Source of the DNA: Lutjanus erythropterus
Lineage: Eukaryota > Chordata > Actinopteri > Lutjaniformes > Lutjanidae
Length of the DNA stretch: 64,000 nucleotides
NCBI GenBank assembly: GCA_020091685.1
Contig: CM034613.1
Span: 6,936,864 to 7,000,863 of the forward strand
Direction: 5' to 3'
Position 1 is the first letter of the stretch. Each line of letters begins with the position of its first letter. Below are positions 35,516-48,551 of the stretch, piece after piece. The notes under the pieces were generated by a model. That model made no database searches. It saw nothing but the letters and a program-made list of their open reading frames with translations, and was not told the origin of the DNA. The position numbers and the translations under genes were made by a program.

Positions 35516-35662
35516 TCAGAGGGATTTGAAGGGGTCGGTGGGTGTGTGGTTGAAGCTGGCGTCAGCAAAGATGGCCAAAGTGCCCACGGTGGTGAAGACG
35601 ACGAAGATCCAGAGGAACATGCGGTCCACCACCATGGCCACATACTGCCAGTCCTCCTTCAG
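35516..35662 (-). CDS. chrnb1: chrnb1 exon 11: TM4 and C-terminus
   Basis: The exon encodes [20 protein letters not shown] and the rest of TM4, then [17 protein letters not shown] and TGA. The acceptor is CATCCAG. Intron 10 (35663-36309) holds no recognisable gene. Confidence 0.95.
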   Translation of the reverse strand: MKEDWQYVAMVVDRMFLWIFVVFTTVGTLAIFADASFNHTPTDPFKSL

Positions 35663-36770
35663 CTGGATGAGGACGGACAGGAAGGAGAAAATGGAAGTGA
35701 ATGAAGGAACATAAGGAGGGGGTAGCAGCGGTAGGACAGGGAAAGACAGGAAAACAGAAGGAACAAAAAGAAAACAGAGCCAAGTTCAGAAACCAAATAA
35801 TATTTTGTATGACAGGTTGACACCCTGAAGGTCCAGCTCCTGAATCAAACCAACAACCAACAAAACAGAAATTTTACAAGTCATGTGGTGGAAATGTCTC
35901 AATTATTCTCTCCAATTATTGGTCACCTTCAGGTGCTATTGGTGTTGATCTGCAGAGCATATCAGCAGACTTAAGATCAGGTATTTAATAATTCAATAAT
36001 GCAGGCATTCTCATTTTGTTCTGAGTTCAGGTTTTTCCTCTGCCAGTTAACATTTTGGTAGCAAATGCACTACTACTACTAGAGAGAAGTTTCTTAATCA
36101 GTAAAATAACACATGCTTCTGTCATTAGTTTGAAACCACTTGTCAGTGATCTAAGACCACCCCTTTGAGGTGGACCAGGGAGCAGTTGTTTGGTCCAAAG
36201 GGTTCGGTTCAACTGGACTAAACAAGATAGGTGTTAACCCACCCTTAAAAGAATCACAGAACAAAAAAGCAAAGAAAAGACCAGAGCGTTACAACCAAGT
36301 CAAACTTACAGCCTCATAGTCCTTTTCGGCCTGCAGAGCCTCAGCGATGTATGTGATGGCGTCTATGGCTGACTTGAGCTCTTCGGGTAGCGTGAGGTAG
36401 GTGCTGGGGCCATCAATGAACTTTCTCAGATCTGTGCACATGCCCTCTGGCTGAAATCTACATGGCAACAAACAAACACACACATGAAAATGGAAAAATG
36501 GCCCATGTGCACATAAAGTGTCAACATCCAAACTGAACAAATGCACACGAGGCTGCAGAACGTAGTGATGTGTGAGCAGATGTCGGGCTGGGCTAATTAA
36601 AAGCTGTAAAAGAGTAAAGCGTTTATGAGGCAGGCTGCACGTCTCCTTTGCACTCTTCTGTCATCCAGAGAGGAATAAAGAGAAGGTCAGAGGAGCTCCC
36701 CGGGCTCGCTCTGCCAGTGTGGGAGTCACCGCTCTACATCTGCTGACTGGACTGCTCTGGTTGAGAAACC

Positions 36771-36827
<57 letters not shown>

Positions 36828-39800
36828 AATGTTTCTGTGTTTACCTGTCGCCCTCAGTTACCAACCATCAGCTGCTATGGTGTGCCAGCAGTTGCTGGGG
36901 GAGGCTGAAAAGATTGCTGTCACTCATGACTTTTCACACGACAGGTCTAACTTTAGGTCAAATTTGTTTTCACTCTTTATTTTAAGTCTCAGCAAAGAAA
37001 TAAAGTCAAAAACCAAAAGTTTAGAGTAAATTCAAGCAATCTGTTACGCTGCTAAAGGAAGGATTTCCTAAGGAACCGTTATCATCCTAAATTGTATAAT
37101 AGAGCTGAGGTTTTCTCTGATGAAATTCTGTTCACAGCCAAAGTGATAAGATGCAGGAAACTTGGTTGCATAGAGCGTTTTTACCGCTATCCTTCCTACT
37201 TAAGAAGATTAGACCCATATTTTTTAACTCTTCTTCTTCTTGGTAACTTTTGAGCACAAACATCATGTCAACCTAAAGGACACATTGCAGTACATAGGTA
37301 GAGACAGTTTTATCATTTGAAACTGACATATGTAACTTTGTATGTAAAGGGCACATAAATGAGCCTTAACAGATGTGATATGACAGGTAAAAGCATAAAA
37401 GCACCAATAAAATATGGCATTATCAAAAGCAGATTTATCTTTGCTTTGTTTTGCCTCATGTACCTTTTCAACATCCTCATTTACTTTCATATTCTATGAG
37501 TCCTCCTGTATTTACATTGCTGTGAGCTTTCAAACAAAACTACAGGCCAGTCTTCTCATGAACGGTCTTGCTGTCATATCAAGGTATCAGTATTAAAATG
37601 ATGCTGTTTCATTACCAGTCAAAAACTCCCTGTAGTAGCTTTAAACCAATCAGTCCTGCAAGCATGATGGGAAATGAAGGCTGTATTTTGGACTGGCAAA
37701 TGGCTTAAACATTACATTGCCTATTACAATGTATTTCATTTAGTATGTTTGTGAATCAAGAATCAAAGTATGGGTGCACATGAGTTCTGAGACTGTCAGA
37801 GTTTTGGAGGCTCCGCCTGAAAGTTAAGACAATAGCATCACCAACTAAAGTCAGCAGAGCTGTTTCCACAAATATCACGCTGAAGGAAGTCAGCATGATA
37901 TTTTTTATTTTGTGGGGTCATGACTTGAAAAGTTTGAGAAGCACTGCTGTAGACCATTTAAATTATCACATGCTGAAAGTTTATTATGGAAGTTTTGCTC
38001 AGTGACGTCAAAAATGAACTGCCTACCCCAGCTTTAAGTATGTGCCTACATATAATGTTTGTAAAGTAATTTTAAACAATATTAAACCAGAGATAATGCA
38101 TTTTATTTTTAATTTTGAGTGGTATTTCCCTTTAGAAAAGTCCCTAAAACTCATCTACTTTAGGTCACCAACATCACCTTGTCCAAACAAACAATACGCT
38201 CTGACAAATTAATATTATTGTCCTTGCAGAACAGCTGCGCTGTGCTTTTGTACAAACATCTGTTTTCTTATGAAACACCTCAAATATGAAACACCTCATT
38301 CACTCACATTCTGAGAAAAAACAGAAAACAAATAAGAGGAGATGCAGGACAGGTACTTCACCACCAGAGGGCAGTATGGCACTGTGTTTTTTTGACTTGA
38401 AAACATTCAAAACAAGCGTAACCTGGACAGTCAGGACATGAGTATGGAGCTGTTTGGTATTCGGTGCGACAGTTTGAGGGGGGTTTACGATGCAGCGCTG
38501 TCGTCGCCTGTGAGTGTGGCAGGTGAGGAGGCTGCGACCTGAGAGAGGCGGAGCCTCATCAGATAGAGAGGCAAAAAGAGATAAGAGGGGGAGGTAAAGA
38601 CAGACAATTTGGCCTCTTCACCCTTCCTCCCTTCTCCCTCCTATGTGGCTCAAAGTAGCACTTCATCAGCGAGAAGTAAATGACTGTTCGGGAGACTAAT
38701 TCAACTAAAACTGGCTGCGTCTGGTGCCAAGACATGCACTAAACCCAATTAAGAAGGTGTGTGCGTATGTGTGGACTCCAGAGAGATACTGCTGTCTCAT
38801 CAAATTGCTCTAATAGACGCCCCCCCCCCCCTTCTTCTGTCACCCGTTCTTTCACCTAGACACGCTGTGTCCCGCTCTAATGTGTCAGAGTCGATTTGTG
38901 CAGGTCATTATTATTTTAGCAACGATCCTCTGCCGCCTCCAGCCTTTGCCTCCAGACATATTGCGGTTCTCACAAGAGGTGAAGGATAGAGAGACAGTCT
39001 ACAGACTGAGAGGAGGAGGGTTTTTGGTGAGAATTACGAGAGCAGCAGGGAGGCTTTCTAGTTAAGGATGTCACAAGCTGGTTCCCAGGATGTACGGTTC
39101 GTAGTTTTACCAAATTGACACAAGCAAGGTCACCCTTTTCCTGTGTACACAGTATAGAGATTGGGGTTACACTGTTAGAATGGTTTGTCACCAATTTGTG
39201 TGCCAACATTGGCTCAAATCCAGCTCCTTTCTCAACAGCTCCAGGGGCAGCACTCCGCAAAACTCTAAAAGCATGCCACCCCTACAATTTTAAATATTGC
39301 CAGTTTCTTTCTAAATGCACCAGTGTCTAAGTGCAAACGCACACCTCTCACAGTCTAAACCAGGGGTGCCCACATTTTTTCCCTTGCAGAGCCAAAGCTG
39401 AAAACGAATGGTGGGCCACGGGCCAATCAAGTGTCAAAACTGTAAAGCATGTCCATCATAGTTTCCGTCCTTATTTTGTTTTACCAACTGCCCAAAATCA
39501 CAAAACCTTTAAATTTCTAACAAAAAAAAACCTGCAAGAAGAAACTTTTGGTACTTTTGCAAATTGTCTTCAAATAATTAATAACTTATTACCAATACAT
39601 TTTCTGCTACGGTCACAACAGTATGAAATTTTCATATGACAAGTCTATCACAGAATATCATGGTTTCACAGTATCATGGAATTACACAAATATGATAATC
39701 AATTAATTTTTCATTTTATTTTAGTGTTTGGCTAAAACATGTTGTAGGCCAAATTAAATCTTATGGACAAGTTTTGCCAGCCCTGCTGAATTAAAGGTCA

Positions 39801-42800
39801 GAAAGTGAAGAGCTTCCTACTTCTAAAATGACAACTTTTCTTAACCTAATTAACTAAATTAACTGCATTTTATTGTATGTGAAGAGTACAGTGAAGAACT
39901 CCTTATTTCTAAAACATTTAGACCATTATTTTTCTTAATTTTATTATTTTTTATTTATTTATTTATTTATTTTTATATTCCCATTATGTTCCATATGTAC
40001 ACATATCAGAAAAATCTAATTTTGTGGACCCCAGGGGACCTCAAGAAATTGTAAGGAAGGAGAAAGCAATGATGATGATGATTATTGTTATTATTATTAT
40101 TATACTACAATATATATTTTTTTTAAATCTAACTATTATTGCACTATATATTGCATCTCTCTCTGTCTCTTTGTCGATGCACTGTAAAGCCACCTTACAA
40201 AACAGAGGAATGACCATAAGCTAATCCTATTTAGAGGGCCTTGGCATGGAAATGTTCGGGATCCCTTGACCTACGTCACTACCTACTGCTTTTTGCCAAC
40301 GGCTAAGTTTCCATTTGAAAAATCCTGGAGAAGGACGCAGATTGAGTTGCCCTTTAAAGAACCTTTTCTCTGATCAGTCCTTATCTTGCAGCGCCTCCAA
40401 AAAATGGATTCTGGCAGTAAGATCAGCTTTTACTGCAGGCATATAAAAAATGACACTGTGATATTCACATACAGGACATGCAATATGTGACAGTGAGTTT
40501 TAAGTACTTGAAGCCTGGAGCAAAGTAATGAATCACCTAAAAGGCCTCAGTGCCTCAGCTCCATTTCTTATTCGAGGCAACTTACTGACATGTAGGTATA
40601 GGAGGATTAGATGTGTGTAAGACTTCTGTCTTTCAATATTTGAGGTACCTTATGTACCTGGTGAAGTTTATTTAAGAAGAATGACAATTGGATTTCAAGG
40701 GACAAATACAAGCTGTGGGAAAACAGGAAATGCTGGCCATCTGATCGTAAAGATAACCTTCTACAAAGACTTTAAGACAAAACTCTATGAATACTAAACA
40801 CAGGAAAAAACAGAAACTATTGAATTTCATTTCAAAGTGCTGTCCAACATATTCTGGTTTATTTGTAACGTGTTTTTAATCACATCTACTGCACAGTTAT
40901 TCCTTTTACGTATAACCCATGTTAAAGCCAGATCAGATATAAATTGTGTTATGATTGGATATAAAACTTCGTATAGCTTATGTGTAACTCTGTTGCATAG
41001 GCTGAGGTCATACAGTATATCAAGCTTGAAATCATATTTCACAAAAAAAGCTTTGAGAAAAGCTCTAGTTGAACCCATTATCATTATGGACTATAGAAGA
41101 AACACTTTATTTTGTATGTATTTCTTTAAGCCTGTGACAGTCATCTTGGGTGGTGCTTGACCCAGGAGGCAGCAATGGAGCCCCTGCAAAATAATTGGAT
41201 GGTAACCTGTTTTGGGGGAACATTTGCATGTTAAGTGGTGAGCCTTGGCATTAAAATAGCTAAATCCCTGCAAAAAGAAAAAAAAAAAAAGTTGACAGTT
41301 GCTAGTTTGCTAACATTCATTAGTGACCAGATAAGGGTTAGGGTAACTTGCCAATTTCAGTATTTAGGCTGCTAGCTCGGAGGTGCGGACTGTGAAAACA
41401 GAAGCATGCAAATACCAGAGATGGGGAATGCCACCTGAAATAGTCGGCCAATGGCAGCCTTATTCCAAAAACCTGCTTCCTGTAAGTCAGAGTAGCTAGC
41501 TAGAAACATAAGCACAGAGTTTGTGTATGGTCATGTCTAGATGGGAACTCCAGACCTGCAAAAGATCTTGCGAGAGCGATTTTCCCCAATCCTAACCAAG
41601 TGCGTTTTTGTCCCTAAAAGATTTTAACCATGGCATTGTCACATTATAAAACATAATTAGTTTGTACAACATGTACAGTGAGACATTTTGAACTTGCATC
41701 ATCTCAGTTAGCCCTGTACGAACTTGCATCTTTTCATTGACTTGGCCTCATCTTCTGTCTGAACACACCTTAAAACCTGCACACAGGTATTAACATACAT
41801 GCAGACCAAAATTCATATGCATACGTGTAATCACAAGTACAAGCACTACACCTGTAGTTTGACCCCAGATCAAGAGTCGGTCTGGACTTACCTGTTGGGC
41901 TTGGGGAACAAGATGGAGGAGTCTGGCTTGCGGATAAAGTATTCATCAGCCACTTTGCTGATGGCGACCATCTTTTTCTCGCGCCGTGGCATGGTCTCCA
42001 GGGACAGGGGGGTCTCTACTTTTGGCCGCAGCATGCCCAGGTAAGGAGGCAGCATGTGGATGAAGATCTGAGAGGAAAGGAAAGCCAGAGAGTTAAAACT
42101 GGAAATCACGAATGCCAAAATACCCATTCATGTTTATGTCTTCAACTCAAAACCACACTGGGAAACAGAAGGTTATTTAACTGTACTTTCCTCTTTCAGT
42201 CAATACCTTGTTGGCTCTCCCAGACCTTCATCGTCTTCCCTGGTAATAAAAATCAATTTGTTTGGATTCCTGTTTCATGATTTATGGGACAGCTGAAATG
42301 TACTTGCCCCGTATTTGCCTATTAAGGCTGAGAAATGAGTCAAAATGTCGAATTTAGCAGCAAGATAACCTTTGAGAACAGTTGCAGCTGAATGATGTGG
42401 GTGGGGAAACCAAATGGGTAATGCATGCCAATTCCTCAACGTCTATGCTCAAGGTGTCCTTGAATATAAACTCTGGATACTCCAGTGGCGCTCTAGACTA
42501 CAGGACCACACTTGTACTGGGCATCTCCCAGGTATTTGTGTAATTAAATAGAAACATTTGATAAAACCTGAGAAAAATCGGGTGAATCTTCTTTTTATAT
42601 AATCATCAGTTGGCCTGCTTTTAAAAAGAGGGATTTGACTTGAAGATAAAACAGCAAATCATTGGGCCAAATGTTAGTCTTGATCAATATCATAAATGCT
42701 GTTTGCCTCTATAAATGGCTCTTTTATCTGTACTTTGAAGTGCTTGGATATCCTTCTTTTGAAATGAGTCTTGGCTTGCCTGTATTGACAGATGGATGTC

Positions 42801-45800
42801 AATAGTAGCCCACTGGCAAGCATCACACTGTTACTGCAGCAACAATAGATATACGCGAGGTGAAGCAGCTTGACTTGTATTGTCGTTTCAAAGAAAAAAG
42901 GGTGACTTCATTCAAAATCAAATATGTCCATGTTCTCATTTGAACCCCTCTGACCTTTCTGTCTGTTCTCCCGTTTCCCAGAACATCCAACACCTGTCGT
43001 ACTTCCCACAAACTGTTTTGTCAGGACAGCAGACCTGTGAGTCACACACAGTGACATGAGCACAGCAAAGAGCAGCCAGGGAGGGAGCTCTGATGACATG
43101 GTCACTGACAAATAAATAAATGAATACAGGACTGAGTATTTCCTCATCAAAATTTGATCCTTGGCAGTGTGAAGATGTAGAGCTACTATTTTGTCCTTCA
43201 TGTTGGGGCAAAACATTACATTATACATATATAAATACATTACACTTTGACTCCATTTACACCTGGTGTTAAAATGTGATCTGCATCTAGACACATTATC
43301 CAGATAAGGAAAAACACATGTTAATGCAAGGTGTAAATGTAATGTGATCAGAATATGATCAGATCTGCTGACCACATCTGGAAGTAATTGGGCTTGCATT
43401 GTGTTTGGGTCTTAGGTACAACCTACAGATCACATTTTAACACCAGGTGTAAATGGGATAAATGCACAATTCACCATTCAAACTATTTTTTACTTATCTT
43501 ATTTTGGACCTTTATTCAACCCCTTAATTCATCCTCTGTCTGAAACAAGCCATTTTAACTCCTGTCTCTTTAAGGTCCCCCACCCTAAAAGCCCACCTTC
43601 TTCTGATTACCCAGCTTCCCAGAACGGGCAGCACCCATGTAAGCGGTGCCACAACCAGACCTCCAGGAAGAACCCTGCACTCTGAAACCAGTTTCACATA
43701 GTGACAACATCATGTGATGCACTGTAGCCCTGCAAGACTTTTTCCCCATAGATTTACATTGTGAAAGAAGCAGCTGTAAAACAGTAGATACACTTTTTGA
43801 ATGACAAAAACTGACGAATGACTTGGTTCACTATTACAGTTTGATGCATTTGGGCAGACACTAAACTCAAACATCATAGGAACAGACTTAAGGCACTGTT
43901 ATGGCAATAGCGTGACAAAGGAGGGCCATGTCCTCCAAAACCCAAGAGAAAACTCAATTAACTTCTCTTGTCTTTTATTGTTTTGTTTTTGGAGATATTA
44001 TTGTTTGGTGGTTGGTATTGTTAGGACCTGCCAACATCTGTTACACAAAGCCAACTGTTACCGGAAACCCCAGTGAATGTCCAGGTCCAGGGCAATTTTG
44101 CTGGCCACCCTTGATGTAGGAGGACAGGATATTGGATGGGGCATTGATGGTTGTGTTGTGTAATTTGGTGAAGTGTTTGTGTGTGTGTGTGTGTGTGTTT
44201 GAGGGGTAAGTAAAGAAAAGAGAGGGAAATGAAAAGGAAGGAAAAAAAGATTACAGATATATAGAAGAGTAATCATGCAGTAACATATATAGTAATAATG
44301 AAAATTAGCAGTCTTATGAATTATTGAGTTAAAGGTGTAATATACAAATAAATCAGGTCATTATAAAAACTGAAGGGAAGGGAGGAGGCTCACATTGCAT
44401 ACACTAAGAAGTGAAAATATTAATTTATAATAACTTTGGGGCACGAGGGAGCAGGTGCTAGACAGAGAATATGAACAGGTTGGTAGATGTTAATGGGGTA
44501 GTAATTCAGGAGGAAGGAAAATGAAAGAAGGGGGGCAATCAAAAAACAAACAAACAAACAAAACACAATAATAGCAACAGTAATATCAGCAACAACATTA
44601 GTAATATGGGAAAAGTGACAGAAGTAATAATAATAATACTAAATACAAAAATATAACTGGATCCAGTAAATGCTGGTTTTAATATAAACCTGAACCCATT
44701 TTTCTAACAGACCCAAAATGACACCTGCTAGATTTCCCACAGCTTGAGCCATGAATAAAAGAGAGAGAACTGCACCCAGGACGGCTGCACATCATCTACA
44801 ACTGTACAAAGACCTTATATCACAAGGATGGCTGCTGTAACTCAGCTAGTGCTGCTCTGGTTGTGGGACTCAGACCAGAGCTTCATATGCAGTGATGTGA
44901 TCACAGCAGCAAAGAGCATCCACAGAGACATCAAGGCTGAGCTAAAAGAGCTGAGAGACTTGATGGCTGAGCAAATGGAGGAGCTTAAAGCCACCAAGGC
45001 TGCACTTGACACCCAGAGGACCCTGGTGGGCGACCTGAGGAGAGAGAACTCTGCCCTGGGAGCCTTGCAACGTACAACAGCCATCCAAAAGGAAATAAAA
45101 TGCTTAAGGCAACCATCAAGATGGAGAAGGAAGAGGGACTGAATGCTCTGGAGACCAAAGTTGCCTTTTTTGGTGCTTTAGATCTCCCTGGTGGAGCAAC
45201 ATATGGACCCTTTGACACACTTACAAAAGTCATTTTCAAGTGGGTCTACACCGACATTGGCAGCACCTACACACCAGCTACAGTCACCTTCACTGCACCT
45301 GTTTGAGGAGTCTATTACTTCAGGTTTAGTGGTGTAGATTACTGTGTCTGTAAAGTACAAACAACTACTTGAATTTGTCCTTTACAGTCATTCTACAGCT
45401 GGAGAGGGGAGACATTATCAATATCTGTGTATTTGCTGACACCAGATTTTCTGTGGCAACATCGACGGATATCAACCTCTGCGGCTTTATGCACATCGTT
45501 TCTTCAAAACGTGCCAGATTTTTGACAAAAATGGAGACTCAAATTTATCTCGAAATGTAGGGATTTTGACCAAGCTTATATAAAATTTCTGCTGATTGGC
45601 TTGGATGTGAAGATTAATCTGAGAGATGGCAGGGCTAAATGCCCAGCTTGGAAGTGGTGCCATTAGAGCATAATAACTGTAATAAAAGAATGCTTGAGGA
45701 GGAAAAGTCAATATTTCCCTCATTTTTCAGAATATAATCATTGTCACTGGTGATTTGTATTTACTAAGACTGGATTTTGTAATTCATCACAGATCTTCCA

Positions 45801-48520
45801 TAAACTGCTGTATTGCAAACAATACACATTTTAAACTGTGCATGCTATCTCTTACTTGGTGTTTGTCCTTGCTTTTCACATTTTTAGGAAGTACAACCTC
45901 CACTGCAGCATCACATGTACTATACTTTAGTCAGGGACATAAATAAATATATAGAAAATATACAATCACCAACAGTCTTTTCATCGTAGGCTACATGGAT
46001 TTACAGGATCTACATGTTTAAGATTGAGCTCATTTTGACGATTTTATACTCTTGCATAGTTTAATCAGCAATGCATCATATTCTATAGGATCATCATAGG
46101 TTTGTAACGTTTCTGTCCTGTGAGAACTACATATCTCTAAAACGTCAACTTTTCAGAATGTCAGAAAAACAGTGGTTTTAAAGCTAATTATCCCATTCAT
46201 GACAACTGTACAGGAGTTACATTTTTATTGTTTAAGAGCTTCACAATGGTTCCTCAGAGACCAGATGTCACAGAGACCACATCCATGTTTTATACAGTCT
46301 ATGATTTGGAGCCACGTTTCTAGCTGCCTGATTGATTGAGGTTCAATATACACTTTTAACTTGGTTTTGGTCGCCACCAACTCCTGAGAGATATACCTGG
46401 TTCTTTAGATGTTCACTGTTCACTTACACTCTGTCTGTTGTTTGGTACTAAACAGGTTACATATTTTGTAAGAGTTTTTTCACTGGAAACAGCTGCCTAC
46501 TGCTGGAAACTATGCTATTAAGACTGAACCACAATGCAAAGTTGGGGGCAGTAAAACCAAAACTGAGCTGAGAAATGCAAAAATACTCTGTAGCTGAGGG
46601 ACTGCAAAGCTGAGTGATAAATATCTAAGTGTTTGTCACTATGAGCGACTGCTTTCACATTTCAAAGTACCATTTGATCCATTGTCAGTATAAAAATATT
46701 GATTCGTGCAGCTTTTTAAAAGATATAGTATGATATTAAAAGTCAAGAACAAGATAAATACATACCCAAACAATCATAAATTTTCCCCTACTAATGCTCA
46801 GTTCACAAATCTTTCCACATTTCCCGACACTGATGGGTCTGAAGAGTGGGAGTGAAAAGAAGCAGAACCTATAATGTTCTTTTCTCCCATCAATCCAGTA
46901 CCAAGCAGCTTACTTCCATTAGACCATGCAAATCACCTGTATATGATCCTGTCTGAGGTAAATGTTCCCTGAAAGCGTGACAGAACTCGGAGTAAAGTAC
47001 AGAGCTGCTGCTCGGGCCTGTAATTAGCTGCACATAATGTACAGAGAGGGCAACGGCCACTGATGGAGGTTAATGGTAAAACATGACGTTCAGGGTGCCG
47101 CATAATCCAATAGTCTTCCTGAACATAAACGTTTGCCTCCATCACACCAAATTATCACAAAAATTAACATCACATTAATTACTTATTTCAAGGCCCTAAT
47201 TTACTGCCACACTGATGGAGGTGTTGCTTGCCCATAGATTAATTTATTTTTCAGTAAATTCACACCCTAATTATGCCTCAGCCCTGATGACAGCTGTGGC
47301 CGGAGGCTTTATGTTTTCAGGTCATCTGTCTGTTTGTATGCCTGTCCGTCTGTCCCACTCCTGTGAGTGACCTTGAGGGAATTTATTCATACTTGGCACA
47401 AATGTCCATTTGGAAGAAAGGATGAGCTGAATAGATTTAGGTAGTAAAAGGTCAAAGGTGACGGTCACTGTGACCTCACATCTGTCCCATTCTTATTTCA
47501 GGAACACCTGAAAGGAATCTTACATCTGGTACAAATTGTGGCACTGTGACCCTAAGATTGTCCCATTGTCAGGAACAGACATTTGAGACAGTTGCATCAA
47601 ATCTGGCTCACGACCACTTGGACTCAAGGCTGAACTGATGACCTTTCGGTGGTCAAACTTCAAGGGCAGCATGACCTCACGTGTGTCCCATTTTGTAAAC
47701 ACGATATCTCAGGGACCCCTGGAGGGAGTTTCACTACATCTGACCACTTGGACTGAAGGATGAACTGATCAGAATTTGGTGGTCAAGGTCACTGTGACCT
47801 CAAGATCGCCCAATTCTCTGGAACGCACATTTGAGGGCATTGCTTCAAACTTGGATGAATTGATTCGATTTCTGTGGTCGATGGTCAAAGTCACTGTGAC
47901 CAGGGACATCAGAGGGAATTTCATTAAATCTGGCAGAAACGAGGATTTGGACTCAATGATAAACTGATAAGATTTTAGACGTCAAAAGTCACTGTGACCT
48001 CACAAAGCATGTTTTGGCCAAGAATAAATAAGTCATATGCTAATGACTAAATTTCTAGTATGTTCTACATACAAAAGGTCAAAGGTTAAGTTGACTGTGA
48101 CATCATTATGTTCAGCTCTCTATCAGTACTCTGTCCTCCTCTGTAACAACAGACTCAAGGTGAAGGCATATATCTCACTGGAAATAACTCCTAATTGCAT
48201 ATATTATGAGTCTGGACAGACATGAATGTTAAATGTAACTTCACTGGTTAGTGGAGGCATACAACTGTGAAGTGGTAATTCTATGTGCCCATTAAGTTAC
48301 CCACAAGGTAATAAAATGTGTAAAGCTTTTCTCTCTGATGTCACTAATTTGCTATTAAAATTAGTTGGGTTAGCTTGATTGCATATATAATGTTTAATTA
48401 GTCTTAATAAGTCACTGACCAGTCTTAGCTTGGTTGCTGAATGAATACAGTTAGGTGAATAAAGCTTTTAAATTTGACATTGTATATTTAGCATATTCTA
48501 TAAGGAGTTTATGGTCTCTT

Positions 48521-48551
<31 letters not shown>

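Larger units (their letters stand above)
36458..41891 (-). other. chrnb1 intron 9, no gene recognised
   Basis: Holds a (GT)n, a CTCF-like motif (38361-38374), GC-richer unassigned DNA at about 38470-38760, a hAT-like element (39359-39790), ATTT-rich low complexity near 39940-39975 and one interspersed repeat (41528-41690). Confidence 0.55.

Noticed and set aside
42908-43399. 163-codon minus-strand open frame in chrnb1 intron 8
   Set aside because: No recognisable domain and lies within an intron with no matching splice phase; likely chance.
47776-47967. Open frame with repeated KVTVT motifs
   Set aside because: Translation of the ERE-bearing tandem repeat.
47390-48110. CRISPR-like spacing of repeats
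   Set aside because: Units are imperfect, about 75-125 bp long and lack spacers; this is a eukaryotic dispersed tandem repeat.
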